Notes: a model not told the origin generated them from the letters alone. Counted from the first letter of the stretch, positions 27,192 to 38,300 are shown. The stretch is DNA of 64,000 nt from Bacteroidales bacterium (GCA_015654535.1 JAATGU010000132.1:26499-90498), one strand, 5' to 3'. Program-made: numbers and translations.

Positions 27192-27263
27192 AAAGTGTAA
27201 ATTAATGCCCCATATTCCACTTTTTTGATTCAAATAATTGATTAGTAATAAAATAAAGTAATT

Positions 27264-28226
27264 ATGTTTTTCAAATTAGTTAAGACTTTTATATTGTTGA
27301 CAGTGTTTTGTACTACAGTTCAAGCACAAAGGCAAGATACCATTGTTGTAGCCCGTGATGGAAGCGGGAAGTTTAGAAATGTTCAGGAGGCTGTGGAGAG
27401 TGCACGTGCTTTCATGGATTATACGGTTACTATCTATATAAAAAATGGACTCTACAAAGAGAAAGTAATAATTCCTTCCTGGCTTAAGAATGTAGAGATT
27501 GTAGGTGAAAATGCAGAAAAGACAATTATTACTTATGATGATCATGCAAATATTAATAAAATGGGAACTTTTCGTTCCTATACTGTTAAAGTGGAAGGAG
27601 ATAATATAACTTTCCGAAATTTGACAATTGAAAATAATGCAGAACAACTGGGACAGGCAGTAGCTTTGCATACAGAAGGAGATCGGCTGATTTTTATAAA
27701 TTGCCGTTTTCTTGGCAACCAGGACACTGTTTACACAGGTGCTGAAGGAGCACGTCTTTATTTTTCAAATTGCTATATAGAAGGTACTACTGATTTTATT
27801 TTCGGACCTTCTACAGCCTTGTTTGAACATTGCACCATTTATAGTAAAAGAGATTCTTATATTACAGCAGCATCTACACCACAAGATGTGAAGTTTGGTT
27901 ATGTATTTAAGGATTGCAAATTGATTGCTGCTCCTGGTGTGACAAAAGTGTATTTGGGTCGCCCATGGAGACCTTATGCTGCTACTGTTTTTATGAACTG
28001 TCAATTGGGCAAACATATTCTTTCAGCCGGATGGCAGAATTGGAAAAAAACTGAATATGAAAAAACCGCACGTTATGGAGAGTATATGAATACGGGTGAG
28101 GGAGCTTCTACTTTAGAACGAGTAGGATGGTGTAAACAATTAAAAAAGAAAGAAGCGGCAGAATATTCAATAGAAAATATTTTTAAAGTAAATAATAGTT
28201 GGTATCCTTGTATATCCTATAAGTAA
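27264..28226 (+). CDS. CE8 pectin methylesterase
   Basis: 320 residues: signal peptide (cut after VQAQ), then the right-handed beta-helix of pectinesterases. All active-site positions are present: Gln131 (GQAVAL), Gln153-Asp154 (GNQDTVY), Asp177 (GTTDFIFG), Arg233 and Trp235 (GRPWRPY). It removes methyl esters from homogalacturonan, releasing methanol and opening the chain to lyases or hydrolases. It is the second gene of the GH105-CE8 unit and is closed by a terminator. Confidence 0.93.
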   Translation: MFFKLVKTFILLTVFCTTVQAQRQDTIVVARDGSGKFRNVQEAVESARAFMDYTVTIYIKNGLYKEKVIIPSWLKNVEIVGENAEKTIITYDDHANINKMGTFRSYTVKVEGDNITFRNLTIENNAEQLGQAVALHTEGDRLIFINCRFLGNQDTVYTGAEGARLYFSNCYIEGTTDFIFGPSTALFEHCTIYSKRDSYITAASTPQDVKFGYVFKDCKLIAAPGVTKVYLGRPWRPYAATVFMNCQLGKHILSAGWQNWKKTEYEKTARYGEYMNTGEGASTLERVGWCKQLKKKEAAEYSIENIFKVNNSWYPCISYK

Positions 28227-28247
28227 TTGAACAACAGATACAAAGCG

Positions 28248-28274
28248 GCAGGTAGTACACTACCTGCTTTTTTT
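28248..28274 (+). terminator. Rho-independent terminator after CE8
   Basis: An 8-bp stem (GCAGGTAG at 28248-28255 with CTACCTGC at 28260-28267) with a 4-base loop is followed by seven T. Confidence 0.85.
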
Positions 28275-28333
28275 ATATCAAATTTTCTACATAAAATATC
28301 AGAATCTCCACATTGAAAAGTTTCATTTTCTTC

Positions 28334-28341
28334 TATCTTCG
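28334..28341 (+). promoter_or_regulatory. Weak candidate -7 box of the second susC
   Basis: TATCTTCG differs from TAnnTTTG by one base. It lies 71 bp before the ATG chosen at 28405. Confidence 0.3.
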
Positions 28342-28404
28342 TGCTCGTTAACAGAATATTTAATGTTTATCTTTTTAAATTTAATCTATAAAAGCATAAC
28401 AAGT

Positions 28405-31400
28405 ATGTATCTAAACAAACTAGCTAAAAGAGCATCTGTAACTCTCGTTATGAGTTTGCTCTGTTTTTTTGCCTTTGCTCAAGGGCGAAAAGTTTCAGGA
28501 ACGGTTAAAGACGAAACTGGTGAATCCATGATTGGGGTCAATATCTTGATAAAAGGCACTACCAACGGAACGATTACCGACGTTAATGGCAATTTTTCTC
28601 TTTCGGGTGTTATCGAAAAAGCTACATTAGTGGTTTCCTATATCGGTTATGAACCAAAATCTTTTTCAGTTGGTAATCAATCGGTTTTTAATATTGTATT
28701 AAAAAGCAATGCCCAAAATCTGGATGAAGTAGTAGTGATTGGTTATGGTACAGTGAAAAAAAGTGATCTTACAGGTTCGGTTGGTTCAGTTGGCACTGAT
28801 AAACTTGTAGCAAAAGGCTCTACCACTGTGATGGAATCTTTACAGGGACAAGTTGCCGGAGTGGATATATCACAATCTTCCAGCCGGGCGGGTGAAAGCT
28901 TTAATATCCAGATTCGTGGTAAGAGTTCACTAGAAGGAGGTAGCCCTTTATATGTAGTGGACGGGGTGGTCTCTGATAATATTAATTTTTTGAATCCGGC
29001 AGACATCGAACGCATTGATATTTTAAAGGATGCTTCTTCTACAGCAATTTATGGTTCCCGTGCCACCAATGGTGTGGTGATGGTAACAACTAAATCTGCA
29101 AAATCGGGTAATGGTAAAACTTCTATTAGTTATGATGGCTATTATGGTTTCAAGAATATAGCCCGTATGCCTGACTTTATGAGTGGTGATGAATGGACAG
29201 ATTATCGTTTTATGCGTTATACTACTACTGCCGTTGGCAGTAAAAAGCTTCCGGCCATGAATCCGGTTAGAACAATGACAGATGGTAATTTAGGCAATTT
29301 TTGGGCGGGAAATAGCCAGCAGATGAAAGACATGTATACCAATAAGTCTTACATTGATTGGCCAAGCTTGGTAACAAGTAACGGTACGCAACAAAATCAT
29401 TTTGTAAACATAGCTGGTGCCGCAAAGAATTTGAGCTATCGGATTGGATTTGGTTATCAAAGTGAGGACGGTGTATTAGGTGATAAATATGATCGCTTTA
29501 ATTTGAAAGGAGCTATTGATCATCAACTCAATGATTATTTTACAGCAGGTTTGTCTGTTAACATGGCAATGACTAATAATGATTATGGTAGCAAAAATGC
29601 TGTTTTAAATGGTTTTCGCGCAAACTCTTATTGGCTGCCTTATGATGTAAATGGCGATTTGAATTATCAGCCAGGTAAAGATTCACGATTCCCTTCAGGA
29701 TTTTCCGGAACGGTAAATCCTCTGTTAGATATGGCAAACTCTTCTGATAAAACGCGTACTTATAATGTACTATCTAATCTGTATTTGCAATTGACACCAA
29801 TAAAAGGCATAATATTGAAAACAACTTTTTCTCCGTCATATTTGAAGAGTAGAAGAGGTGAGTATTATGGACCGGATACAGAAGAAAATGCTAAAACAAG
29901 ATATCATACCGCAACCTTAACTAACAAGGAAACATTCTCATACACTTGGGATAATCAAATTAATTATTCCCATGATTTTGGTGATCATAATTTGAATGCA
30001 ATGGGGCTATTTAGTATTTATAGTTCGAAATATGAGGATAGCGAAATGACTGCTGATAATATGCCTTTTAATACTGCATGGTGGAACATGGGATCGGGCT
30101 CAGATATTCTTAATCCGGGAAGTTCATATTCAAAGATTACGATGCTTTCTTACGTTGGCAGAATAAATTATTCCTATAAAGGGAAATATCTGGCTACAGT
30201 ATCTAGCCGCTGGGATGGAAGTTCTAAGTTTCAGGATGGAAATAAATGGGGAGCATTTCCTTCCATGGCGTTAGCTTGGAGAGCAAGTGAAGAAAAATTC
30301 TTAAAAAATGATTGGCTCAGTAACTTAAAGCTAAGAGGGAGTTATGGAGTAACTGGAAACAATGGAGCAGTTTCTGCTTATGGTACTCAAGCACTTGCTA
30401 ATACAAAATACTGGTACGCTTTTGGTGGTAATTTGGCTGGAGGTTATGGTCCTAATGGATTTGTAAATGAAGCTTTGACTTGGGAAAAAACATCTGAATT
30501 GAACTTAGGAGTGGATTTTGGATTTTTTAATAACCGAATCAGTGGTTCTGTGGATTGGTATAATAAAATTTCTAAAGACTTGTTGATGCAACAAGATTTG
30601 ATGTTAGAATTAGGTGCAGCCAATGGTAGTATGTGGAATAATGTAGGTAAAGTAAAGAATACCGGTTTGGAGGTTTTACTGAGAACACTTAATGTGAAAA
30701 CTAAGGATTGGCAATGGGAAACCACTTTTACATTTGCTACTAACAAGAACAAAATTCTTGAACTGAATGGTAAAAAAGAAGACATGGTTTCCGATGGTTG
30801 GTTTATTGGTCAGCCCATCGATGTAATGTATGATCTGCAATATGAGGGTATTTGTACAGCACAAGATTTGAAAAATAATCCCGATTTATATAATGTTTAT
30901 CATTTTTATGAAGGCAGTATGAAAATTAAAGATCAGCAGAAGCAAGGTGAATCAGGCTATGGAGTGATTGATTCTAATGATCGTGTAGTTCAAGGACATG
31001 TTCTTCCGTCATGGACAGGTAGTTTTACTTCTAGTTTATATTATAAGAATTTTGATTTTTCTTTTTCTATTTATTCAAAACAAGGTTCTACTGTTTACAG
31101 TCCTTTTATACAAGAATTTACGGATTATTCTGATCGCGGACGTACTAAGTTGAAAATGGACTTCTATGTTCCCGAAGGTAATCCTACTTTTGGTGGATTA
31201 GATGCTAGTGGAAATACGATTGTTAATACAGCGGGAAAGATGGGATCGTATCCTTATCCTGATAATGATCAAACAAATAACTATGGCGGTGGTTTTGGCT
31301 GGGGTAATGGTAAACAAACAACCTATAAAGCAAACAACTATGTGGATGCTTCTTTTATAAAAGTGAAAAATATTACTGTAGGCTATACATTTCCAAAGAG

Positions 31401-31575
31401 TTTAATTAGCAAAGCTAAGATTTCTCAATTGCGTATGTACTTTAATGTGCTGAATCCAATAACTTTCACTAATTATAAAGGATTCGATCCTGAATGGGCG
31501 GATGCTTCTTTAAGTGATGGTACTGGTGGTCCAAGTACAGTAACTTATCAGATTGGTTTGAACCTGAAATTCTAA
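28405..31575 (+). CDS. SusC/RagA-family TonB-dependent transporter (pectin locus)
   Basis: About 1056 residues from 28405; an in-frame ATG at 28363 would add 14 residues before the signal peptide (MYLNKLAKRASVTLVMSLL, cut near FAQ). The carboxypeptidase-like domain (SGTVKDETGESMIGVNI), the signature VIGYGTVKKSDLTGSV, the plug IQIRGKSSLEGGSPLYVVDG and a barrel ending QIGLNLKF are all typical. Paired with SusD 18 bp downstream and flanked by pectin esterases, it probably imports pectic oligosaccharides. The specific glycan is inferred. Confidence 0.93.
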   Translation: MYLNKLAKRASVTLVMSLLCFFAFAQGRKVSGTVKDETGESMIGVNILIKGTTNGTITDVNGNFSLSGVIEKATLVVSYIGYEPKSFSVGNQSVFNIVLKSNAQNLDEVVVIGYGTVKKSDLTGSVGSVGTDKLVAKGSTTVMESLQGQVAGVDISQSSSRAGESFNIQIRGKSSLEGGSPLYVVDGVVSDNINFLNPADIERIDILKDASSTAIYGSRATNGVVMVTTKSAKSGNGKTSISYDGYYGFKNIARMPDFMSGDEWTDYRFMRYTTTAVGSKKLPAMNPVRTMTDGNLGNFWAGNSQQMKDMYTNKSYIDWPSLVTSNGTQQNHFVNIAGAAKNLSYRIGFGYQSEDGVLGDKYDRFNLKGAIDHQLNDYFTAGLSVNMAMTNNDYGSKNAVLNGFRANSYWLPYDVNGDLNYQPGKDSRFPSGFSGTVNPLLDMANSSDKTRTYNVLSNLYLQLTPIKGIILKTTFSPSYLKSRRGEYYGPDTEENAKTRYHTATLTNKETFSYTWDNQINYSHDFGDHNLNAMGLFSIYSSKYEDSEMTADNMPFNTAWWNMGSGSDILNPGSSYSKITMLSYVGRINYSYKGKYLATVSSRWDGSSKFQDGNKWGAFPSMALAWRASEEKFLKNDWLSNLKLRGSYGVTGNNGAVSAYGTQALANTKYWYAFGGNLAGGYGPNGFVNEALTWEKTSELNLGVDFGFFNNRISGSVDWYNKISKDLLMQQDLMLELGAANGSMWNNVGKVKNTGLEVLLRTLNVKTKDWQWETTFTFATNKNKILELNGKKEDMVSDGWFIGQPIDVMYDLQYEGICTAQDLKNNPDLYNVYHFYEGSMKIKDQQKQGESGYGVIDSNDRVVQGHVLPSWTGSFTSSLYYKNFDFSFSIYSKQGSTVYSPFIQEFTDYSDRGRTKLKMDFYVPEGNPTFGGLDASGNTIVNTAGKMGSYPYPDNDQTNNYGGGFGWGNGKQTTYKANNYVDASFIKVKNITVGYTFPKSLISKAKISQLRMYFNVLNPITFTNYKGFDPEWADASLSDGTGGPSTVTYQIGLNLKF

Positions 31576-31593
31576 ATTTAATAAGAAAAAGCG

Positions 31594-33261
31594 ATGAAAA
31601 AGATATTTTTTGCTGCAGTCATATCATTGGCTGTATTAACAAGTTGTTCTGATTTTCTTGATCAAGATAATAAATCGAATATTGCTACAAGTGATTTCTA
31701 CAAAACTAAAGTGGGTTTTGAAAGTTTAGTAAACTCAACTTATTCTTCCCTGCGAACCATTTATGGGGGAGATCCGTGGTTATTTTCTGCAGGTACTGAT
31801 TTGTATGCTTCCGGTCGTGTGGCAGTGGATAAGGTAGGGTTGCTTGGAGCTGGTTACTCTAACACAACAGCAAGTGTGCAGACATTCTATACAGATTGCT
31901 ATAAAGGCATCTCTTTAGCAAATGATGTTATTTATTATTCTTCTAAAACAGAAGCTAATGCAAAACTGGATCAGTATGTAGATGAAGCACGTTTCTTCCG
32001 TGCCTATTATTATTTTTTGTTAGTACAAAACTTTGGAGACGTAGTGTTGATTAAAGATCATTTGTCTTCTCCTGTAACTTCGATGGAACGCACTCCGGCG
32101 GCTCAGGTTTATGACTTTATTATTAGTGAAATGAAAGATCTTGCAAGCACTGATAGCCATTTAATTACTTTGTCTTCGGGTACTAACTTTGGTCGTGTGG
32201 ATATAAGAACTGTTAATCATTTTCTTGCAAAAGCTTATTTAACCAGAGGATATGAATCTTATGGCTCTACTTCTGATTTTACGGATGCTAAGGCCTATGC
32301 TGATCTGGCGATTAATGGGCAGAAGTTAACTATTCCATTCTCGAGTGTATTTAGCATAGCTAACGAACAGAATGCAGAAATTATTTTTTCTGTTCAGTAT
32401 GATTCAAAATCTGTTTCTGATCCAAGTACACAAGGTAATAAGCAGCAGGCTGAATTTGGCGCATACCTCAACGGAAGCGAAGCTGGACATAAATATACTA
32501 CTTCTTATCTTACTCCGACGCTCCGTTTACATCAATTGTTTTCACAAGGAGATGAACGTTATGAAGGAACATTTATGACGCTACTTTACAATCATTATTA
32601 TGATTATTATACGATGAAAGCTGCTGATTTGGCAAAAGATAATGTATATGCATATTATGTTCCTGAATGGGCGGTAGCTGATACTGCTGCATGGAGAGCT
32701 GCAAGTTCAACAAGAGCAAGAACACTGATTATTCCCATGATGGCGAGCGGACGCAACGTAAATGGCAAGATCACTACTTATGAAAAGAAGATGACGGATG
32801 ATGTGTATGGAGTTGCCTGCATACGTAAGTTTGATGATCCTACTTCTGCCTTTAGTCAGACTAGTTCTATGCACGATATTTATCTTGCACGAGTTGCTGA
32901 GACTTACTTAATTGCTGCTGAGGCTTTAATTAAAGCTGGCAAACCAGGAGAAGCCGTGGCTTATGTTAATGAAGTACGTAACAGGGCAAAGGCTCAAGTT
33001 GTTACAGAAGCACAATTAACCGGTGAAGCTGGAATTGATTTTATTTTAGATGAACGTGCCCGTGAGTTGGCTGGCGAATATCATCGTTGGGCGGACTTAA
33101 AGCGTACGGGGCGTTTAATGGATTACGTAGTGAGATATAATCCTGATATTCCTAGCAAGGATGCTTATTTAGGTACTGATGGCAATTATAAAATTCTTCG
33201 TCCAATACCGCTGAAGGCAATGGAACTAAATGGAGTACTTACTCAAAATCCTGGTTATTAA
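31594..33261 (+). CDS. SusD/RagB-family glycan-binding lipoprotein (pectin locus)
   Basis: 555 residues with acylated Cys18 (AVLTSC). TPR-like EARFFRAYYYFLLVQNFGDV and the C-terminal signature DERARELAGEYHRWADLKRTGRL ... LRPIPLKAMELN are hallmark SusD features. It partners the preceding SusC at the cell surface. A terminator follows at 33295-33330, closing the susC-susD unit. Confidence 0.93.
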   Translation: MKKIFFAAVISLAVLTSCSDFLDQDNKSNIATSDFYKTKVGFESLVNSTYSSLRTIYGGDPWLFSAGTDLYASGRVAVDKVGLLGAGYSNTTASVQTFYTDCYKGISLANDVIYYSSKTEANAKLDQYVDEARFFRAYYYFLLVQNFGDVVLIKDHLSSPVTSMERTPAAQVYDFIISEMKDLASTDSHLITLSSGTNFGRVDIRTVNHFLAKAYLTRGYESYGSTSDFTDAKAYADLAINGQKLTIPFSSVFSIANEQNAEIIFSVQYDSKSVSDPSTQGNKQQAEFGAYLNGSEAGHKYTTSYLTPTLRLHQLFSQGDERYEGTFMTLLYNHYYDYYTMKAADLAKDNVYAYYVPEWAVADTAAWRAASSTRARTLIIPMMASGRNVNGKITTYEKKMTDDVYGVACIRKFDDPTSAFSQTSSMHDIYLARVAETYLIAAEALIKAGKPGEAVAYVNEVRNRAKAQVVTEAQLTGEAGIDFILDERARELAGEYHRWADLKRTGRLMDYVVRYNPDIPSKDAYLGTDGNYKILRPIPLKAMELNGVLTQNPGY

Positions 33262-33294
33262 TCATTTATAATGATATAACATTTTGCATGGATG

Positions 33295-33330
33295 GAAGGT
33301 TGGAAGCGTGAGGCTCCCAACCTTCTTTTT
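33295..33330 (+). terminator. Rho-independent terminator after the second susD
   Basis: A 9-bp stem (GAAGGTTGG at 33295-33303 with CCAACCTTC at 33317-33325) and a 13-base loop are followed by a T-run. Confidence 0.8.
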
Positions 33331-33423
33331 AGATAATATTTGCACATAATTCAATAGATAATAGACCATTGGTTGACATTTTTTTTGTAAAATTGCACTC
33401 TGAAATATTTATTATAAATCATC

Positions 33424-35088
33424 ATGAGAAATAGAATTTTTCTTTGGCTTTTTGCTTTTCTTATTTTCTCTGCATTTAAGGCAGACAGATCGATAACGGT
33501 ATTTATGATTGGTGACTCTACCATGGCGAACAAATCGCTTGAAGGAGGGAATCCCGAACGGGGATGGGGACATGTGCTCCCTGGCTTCTTTAGCGAAAAT
33601 ATTAAAATTGATAATCATGCAATGAATGGACGAAGTTCAAAGAGTTTTATTGATGAAGGACGTTGGGAAGAGGTAATCAGTCAGGTGAAAAAAGGGGACT
33701 ATGTCTTTATTCAATTTGGACATAATGATGAAAAAATAAAAGATTCTACCCGATATACTAATCCTGAAACGACTTTTAAAGATAATCTTCGTCGTTTTGT
33801 GAAGGAGACTCGTTCTAAAGGAGGAATTCCTGTCTTGTTTAACTCTATCGCCAGACGCAATTTTGATGTAAATGGTCTCCTTACCGATACACACGGACGT
33901 TATCGTGAAGCTCCCGCTGAAGTGGCTAAGGAGCTGAAAGTTATTTATATTGATATGAATAAGATCACCAGCGATCTGGTTCAAGGGCTGGGCACAGAGC
34001 CATCGAAGAAACTTTATATGTGGGTTCCTCAAAATACAGTACCTTGTTGTCCTAAAGGAAAAGAGGATGATACACACCTCAATGTACATGGCGCAAGAGT
34101 GGTCGCTGGTTTAGCTGTAAATGCTATTGGTAAAGTAATTCCCGAATTAGGAAAAGAAATTCGCCATTATGATTATGTAGTGGCTCAAGATGGTTCAGGT
34201 GATTTTTTTACCGTACAGGAAGCAATTAATGCTGTTCCCGATTTTCGGAAAGAGGCTCGTACCACAATTTTAATTCGTAAAGGAGTGTATAAAGAGAAAC
34301 TGATTATTCCCACTTCTAAAATCAATATTTCACTTGTTGGACAAGAAGGGGCTGTAATTTCTTATGATGACTATGCTTCAAAGAAGAACGTATTTGGAGA
34401 GAATAAATCAACTTCCGGTTCGGCAAGTTGTTATATTTATGCTCCCGACTTCTTTGCTGAAAATATTACTTTTGAAAATACCTCTGGTCCAGTAGGGCAA
34501 GCTGTGGCTGTTTTTATTGACAGTGACCGAGTGATGTTCCGCAAGTGCCGATTCCTGGGTTTTCAAGATACACTTTACACTTACGGTAAGCAGAGCCGAG
34601 AATATTATGAAGATTGTTACATTGAGGGGACAGTGGATTTTATTTTCGGATGGTCTACTGCTGTGTTTAACCGCTGTACCATTCATAGCAAAGGAAATGG
34701 TTATATCACCGCTCCTTCTACTGACCAAGGTAAAGCTTATGGCTATACATTCTTTGATTGTAAATTAACGGCTGCCGAGGGAGTCGATAAAGTTTGCCTT
34801 GCCCGTCCGTGGAGACCTTATGCAAAGGCTGTTTATATTCGCTGTGAAATGGAAAAGCATATTATTCCACAAGGATGGGATAATTGGGGAAAAAAGGAAG
34901 CTGAAAAGAATTGTTTTTTTGCTGAATACCAAAGTAGGGGAGAGGGAGCTAATGTAAGTGCCAGAGCATTATACTCTCATCAATTGAAAAATTTAAAAGA
35001 CTATGAGATAGAACAGATCCTTTCTGGAGAGGATGGATGGAATCCGGCAAAGAACGGTGTGGATAAACTGATTCAGAAGGTTCGTTAG
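33424..35088 (+). CDS. CE12-CE8 fusion: pectin/rhamnogalacturonan acetylesterase plus methylesterase
   Basis: 554 residues with a hydrophobic N-terminal signal. Residues about 23-245 are an SGNH esterase of the CE12 type: Ser32 in GDSTMA, Gly69 in NGRSS, Asn101 in GHND, and Asp215/His218 in DDTHLN. Residues about 248-550 are a CE8 pectin methylesterase with Gln359, Gln381-Asp382, Asp405, Arg461 and Trp463. One secreted protein can thus remove both acetyl and methyl esters from pectin. It lies between a susD terminator and the HTCS gene. Both domains look complete, so this is a true fusion and not a frameshift product. Confidence 0.93.
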   Translation: MRNRIFLWLFAFLIFSAFKADRSITVFMIGDSTMANKSLEGGNPERGWGHVLPGFFSENIKIDNHAMNGRSSKSFIDEGRWEEVISQVKKGDYVFIQFGHNDEKIKDSTRYTNPETTFKDNLRRFVKETRSKGGIPVLFNSIARRNFDVNGLLTDTHGRYREAPAEVAKELKVIYIDMNKITSDLVQGLGTEPSKKLYMWVPQNTVPCCPKGKEDDTHLNVHGARVVAGLAVNAIGKVIPELGKEIRHYDYVVAQDGSGDFFTVQEAINAVPDFRKEARTTILIRKGVYKEKLIIPTSKINISLVGQEGAVISYDDYASKKNVFGENKSTSGSASCYIYAPDFFAENITFENTSGPVGQAVAVFIDSDRVMFRKCRFLGFQDTLYTYGKQSREYYEDCYIEGTVDFIFGWSTAVFNRCTIHSKGNGYITAPSTDQGKAYGYTFFDCKLTAAEGVDKVCLARPWRPYAKAVYIRCEMEKHIIPQGWDNWGKKEAEKNCFFAEYQSRGEGANVSARALYSHQLKNLKDYEIEQILSGEDGWNPAKNGVDKLIQKVR

Positions 35089-35122
35089 TTTCTAAAAAGA
35101 TTAAGAAATATTATTGTAGTCC

Positions 35123-35210
35123 TGTACAAAACAATCTAATCTTATGTAGAAAAGAATTTATTGTTTTGTACAGAAGATTGAAATATTTTGTACAAAGAAT
35201 TAATAAAGAG
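35123..35210 (+). repeat. Four 22-bp-phased TGTA(C/G)A direct repeats upstream of the HTCS gene
   Basis: Units begin at 35123, 35145, 35167 and 35189: TGTACAAAACAAT, TGTAGAAAAGAAT, TGTACAGAAGAT and TGTACAAAGAAT. Spacing is exactly 22 bp, two helical turns. The array ends about 58 bp before the HTCS -7 box, a position suited to an activator. A homologous array with identical spacing lies at 53397-53484 on the other strand. CTGTACAAAACAAT (35122-35135) and ATTGTTTTGTACAG (35160-35173) also form a 14-bp inverted repeat. Confidence 0.75.
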
Positions 35211-35267
35211 TTTAGAAATTTACTGATTTATAGATTAGAAAATAACGATGTTTACTGTTTATTTGTG

Positions 35268-35275
35268 TATTTTTG
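35268..35275 (+). promoter_or_regulatory. Candidate -7 box of the HTCS gene
   Basis: TATTTTTG matches TAnnTTTG, 41 bp before the ATG at 35309. A TTG codon overlapping this box (35273) is therefore not a credible start. Confidence 0.5.
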
Positions 35276-35308
35276 AGTTTCCTATTTCAAGTTAACAAAT
35301 ACGCTACT

Positions 35309-38300
35309 ATGAAGAATCTTTTCTTTCTATTTTTATTCTGGATAGCTTATCTGAGCAGTTATGCGCAGCAAAAGTGCTCTTTTACGCATTATTCTTCTGA
35401 GGACGGACTTTCACAAAACACAGTAATGAGTATGTTGCAAGATCATAAAGGAATTATGTGGTTTGCAACATGGGACGGAATAAATAAATTTGATGGATAC
35501 ACATTTAAAACATTCAAGGCTCGTCAGGGAGATTTGATAAGCTTGACAAATAACCGGGTGGATCGGATGGTAGAAGATGCTTATGGATATATCTGGGTGT
35601 TGACGTATGACAACAAGGCTCATCGGTTTAATCCTCAAGCAGAAACTTTTATTCAGGTCCCTTCTTCTGGTGAAGGGACTTTGGCCAATATTCTCTCTAT
35701 CGAAGTGATGAAGGACGGAAGTGTATGGCTGTTAACTGAAAATGATGGAGCTATTCGGGCAACAATGGATAAAGGTACTCACAAACTTAAAACGGACATC
35801 TATTCCCTGAAAGCCGGACTTTTTCCCGCTCAAAAGGTCTATAAAGTTTATCAGGACGCTTCGGGCAATGAATGGATGCTTACTGACAACGGGCTAGCGG
35901 TAATTAAACCCGGACAAAGAGTGCCTGTCTCTTATTTTGTGGAAACAAAAGAGAATCGACCTCGATTGAATCAATCTTTCTATTCTTTGCAGGAGACTCC
36001 AACGGAAATACTTTTTGGCTCGGATAAAGGTAGGGTGTGGAGACAGCAGAAAAAAGGAGGCCGCTTTCAATTGTTGGAACTTCCCACCAAATCTAGCATA
36101 ATCTCAGTAAATTCAGTTTCTCCAGATGAAATGGTTTTTTCTACTGCTGATGACGGTTTTTTTACTTATCGTTTGAGCATGAAAGAAATTATGCATTATA
36201 GTACCACTACTTGCGCTAATCTTCCTTCAAATAAAATAGTGTCGGCATATATAGATCGATGTAAAGAAGTGTGGTTTGAATTGGCTGGCGCAGGAGGTGT
36301 TACTCACTTTAATCCACATACCAATCAGGTAAAGCATGAAATAGTATCTGCCGAACAAGGGAACGCCTCTCGGTCACAACCTTCTTTCCACATTCATGAA
36401 GATATTAATGGTTATCTTTGGGTGCATCCTTATGGTGGAGGATTTTCTTATTTTGATAGGAAACAGAACAAGATTATTCCTTTTTATAATAAACCTGGCT
36501 CGCCTGATTGGCGTTTTTCTAATAAACTCCATTCGACCATGTCCGATCGTCAAGGAAATCTTTGGATGAGCACTCATTCCAAAGGTCTGGAGAAAATTAC
36601 TTTTTTAGATAGCCAGTTTCATTTAAACACTCCCTATCCTCACGATTACGAATCATTAAGTAATGAAACGCGTGCTCTTTTTGAGGACAAAAGTAGAAAT
36701 ATATGGATTGCATTTAAAGATGGAACAATACGTATATACGACCCTAATAGGAATTACATGGGTTACCTTACCGCATCTGGAAATATCTCTTTAAATGGAG
36801 CTAAAGTAGAAGGCGTAGCCTATTCTATTACACAAGATAAAAAAGGAATTATCTGGATTGGAATGAAGGGAGGGGGGTTGATTCGTGCCGAAAAGTCAGG
36901 AAGTCGATACCGCTTGACCCGTTTTAAATATAATGAAGATGATATTTATAGTCTAAGTGACGATAATATTTACTGTGTCTTTGAAGATGTGAGAGGGAGG
37001 ATTTGGATCGCTACTTTTGGAGGGGGCATTAATTACATTGATCGAGATAAGAATGGACGTTATATTTTCATTAATCATCGGAATAACCTGAAAGGTTATC
37101 CTATAGACCGTTGTTATCGTGCCCGTCATATCACAGCCGATAATAAGGGAAATATATGGGTTGGAACAACTTCCGGCGCACTCTCTTTCAAGGAAAATTT
37201 TGCAAATCCGGAGGAAATCCAATTTAATCATTATTCCCGTGTACCTAGTGATATACATAGTTTAAGTAATAATGATGTGCACTGGATTCATGCCACTAAA
37301 AAGGGCGAACTTTATTTGTCTACTTTCGGCGGAGGACTGAATAAGTTGATTTCAACTATAGGAAAAGATAAGGCTATATTTAAATGTTATACTGTGAAAG
37401 ACGGAGCTCCATCGGATGTATTACTATCTATGCAGGAAGATACGAAAGGAAGTTTGTGGATTAGTACTGAAAATGGTTTAAGTAAATTTATTCCTTCGCA
37501 GCAGAAATTTGAAAACTATGATGATAAAAGTTTTGGATTCAAAGTGAAGTTTAATGAGGGCACTTCCGAAATAACAGCCAATCATCAGATTTACTTTGGA
37601 ACCACGAATGGTTTTTTTTATTTTAATCCTCTCGCTATCCGAAAAAGTACCTATGTGCCTTATATTACTTTTTCAGAGCTAATGATTGCCAATAAGGAAA
37701 TTGATCCTAGTCCTAAATCAATTTTGAAAGTAGGTCTGGATGATACAAAAGAGCTTATTCTTTCACATACTGAGAATATTGTGACCATTCAGTATGCAGC
37801 TTTAGATATGAGAAATTCGGATAATATTCAGTATGCTTATATTTTGGAGGGATTTGATAAAGAATGGACGTACGTAGACAAACAACGTTTTGCCACATAT
37901 ACTAACCTTCCTAAAGGTGATTATGTGTTCCGTGTAAAATCGACCAATAGTGACGGAGTTTGGGTTAATAATGTGCGCAGCCTTAAAATAACCATTCTTC
38001 CTTCGTTTTGGGAAACCCCGTGGGCCTATATACTTTATTTTATCTTTCTCTTAGCGATTATTTTAGTAGCTGTTTATATTTTGTTTACCATCTATCGATT
38101 AAAGAATGAGGTGTCTGTGGAACAACAGGTCTCAGATATAAAATTGCGTTTTTTTACAAATATATCTCACGAGTTACGTACGCCGCTTACATTGATTGCA
38201 GGTCCGGTGGAGTTTGTTTTAAAAAATAGTCATTTACCCGAAGATGCTCGTGAACAACTCCATTTGGTGAAACTTAATACCGACCGAATGCTGAGACTGG

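Noticed and set aside
27191..27226. Weak hairpin after GH105 (AAAAGTG/CACTTTT)
   Set aside because: The stem is only 7 bp of mostly A-T pairs with a 20-base loop. The stronger terminator is after CE8, so GH105 and CE8 are kept as one unit.
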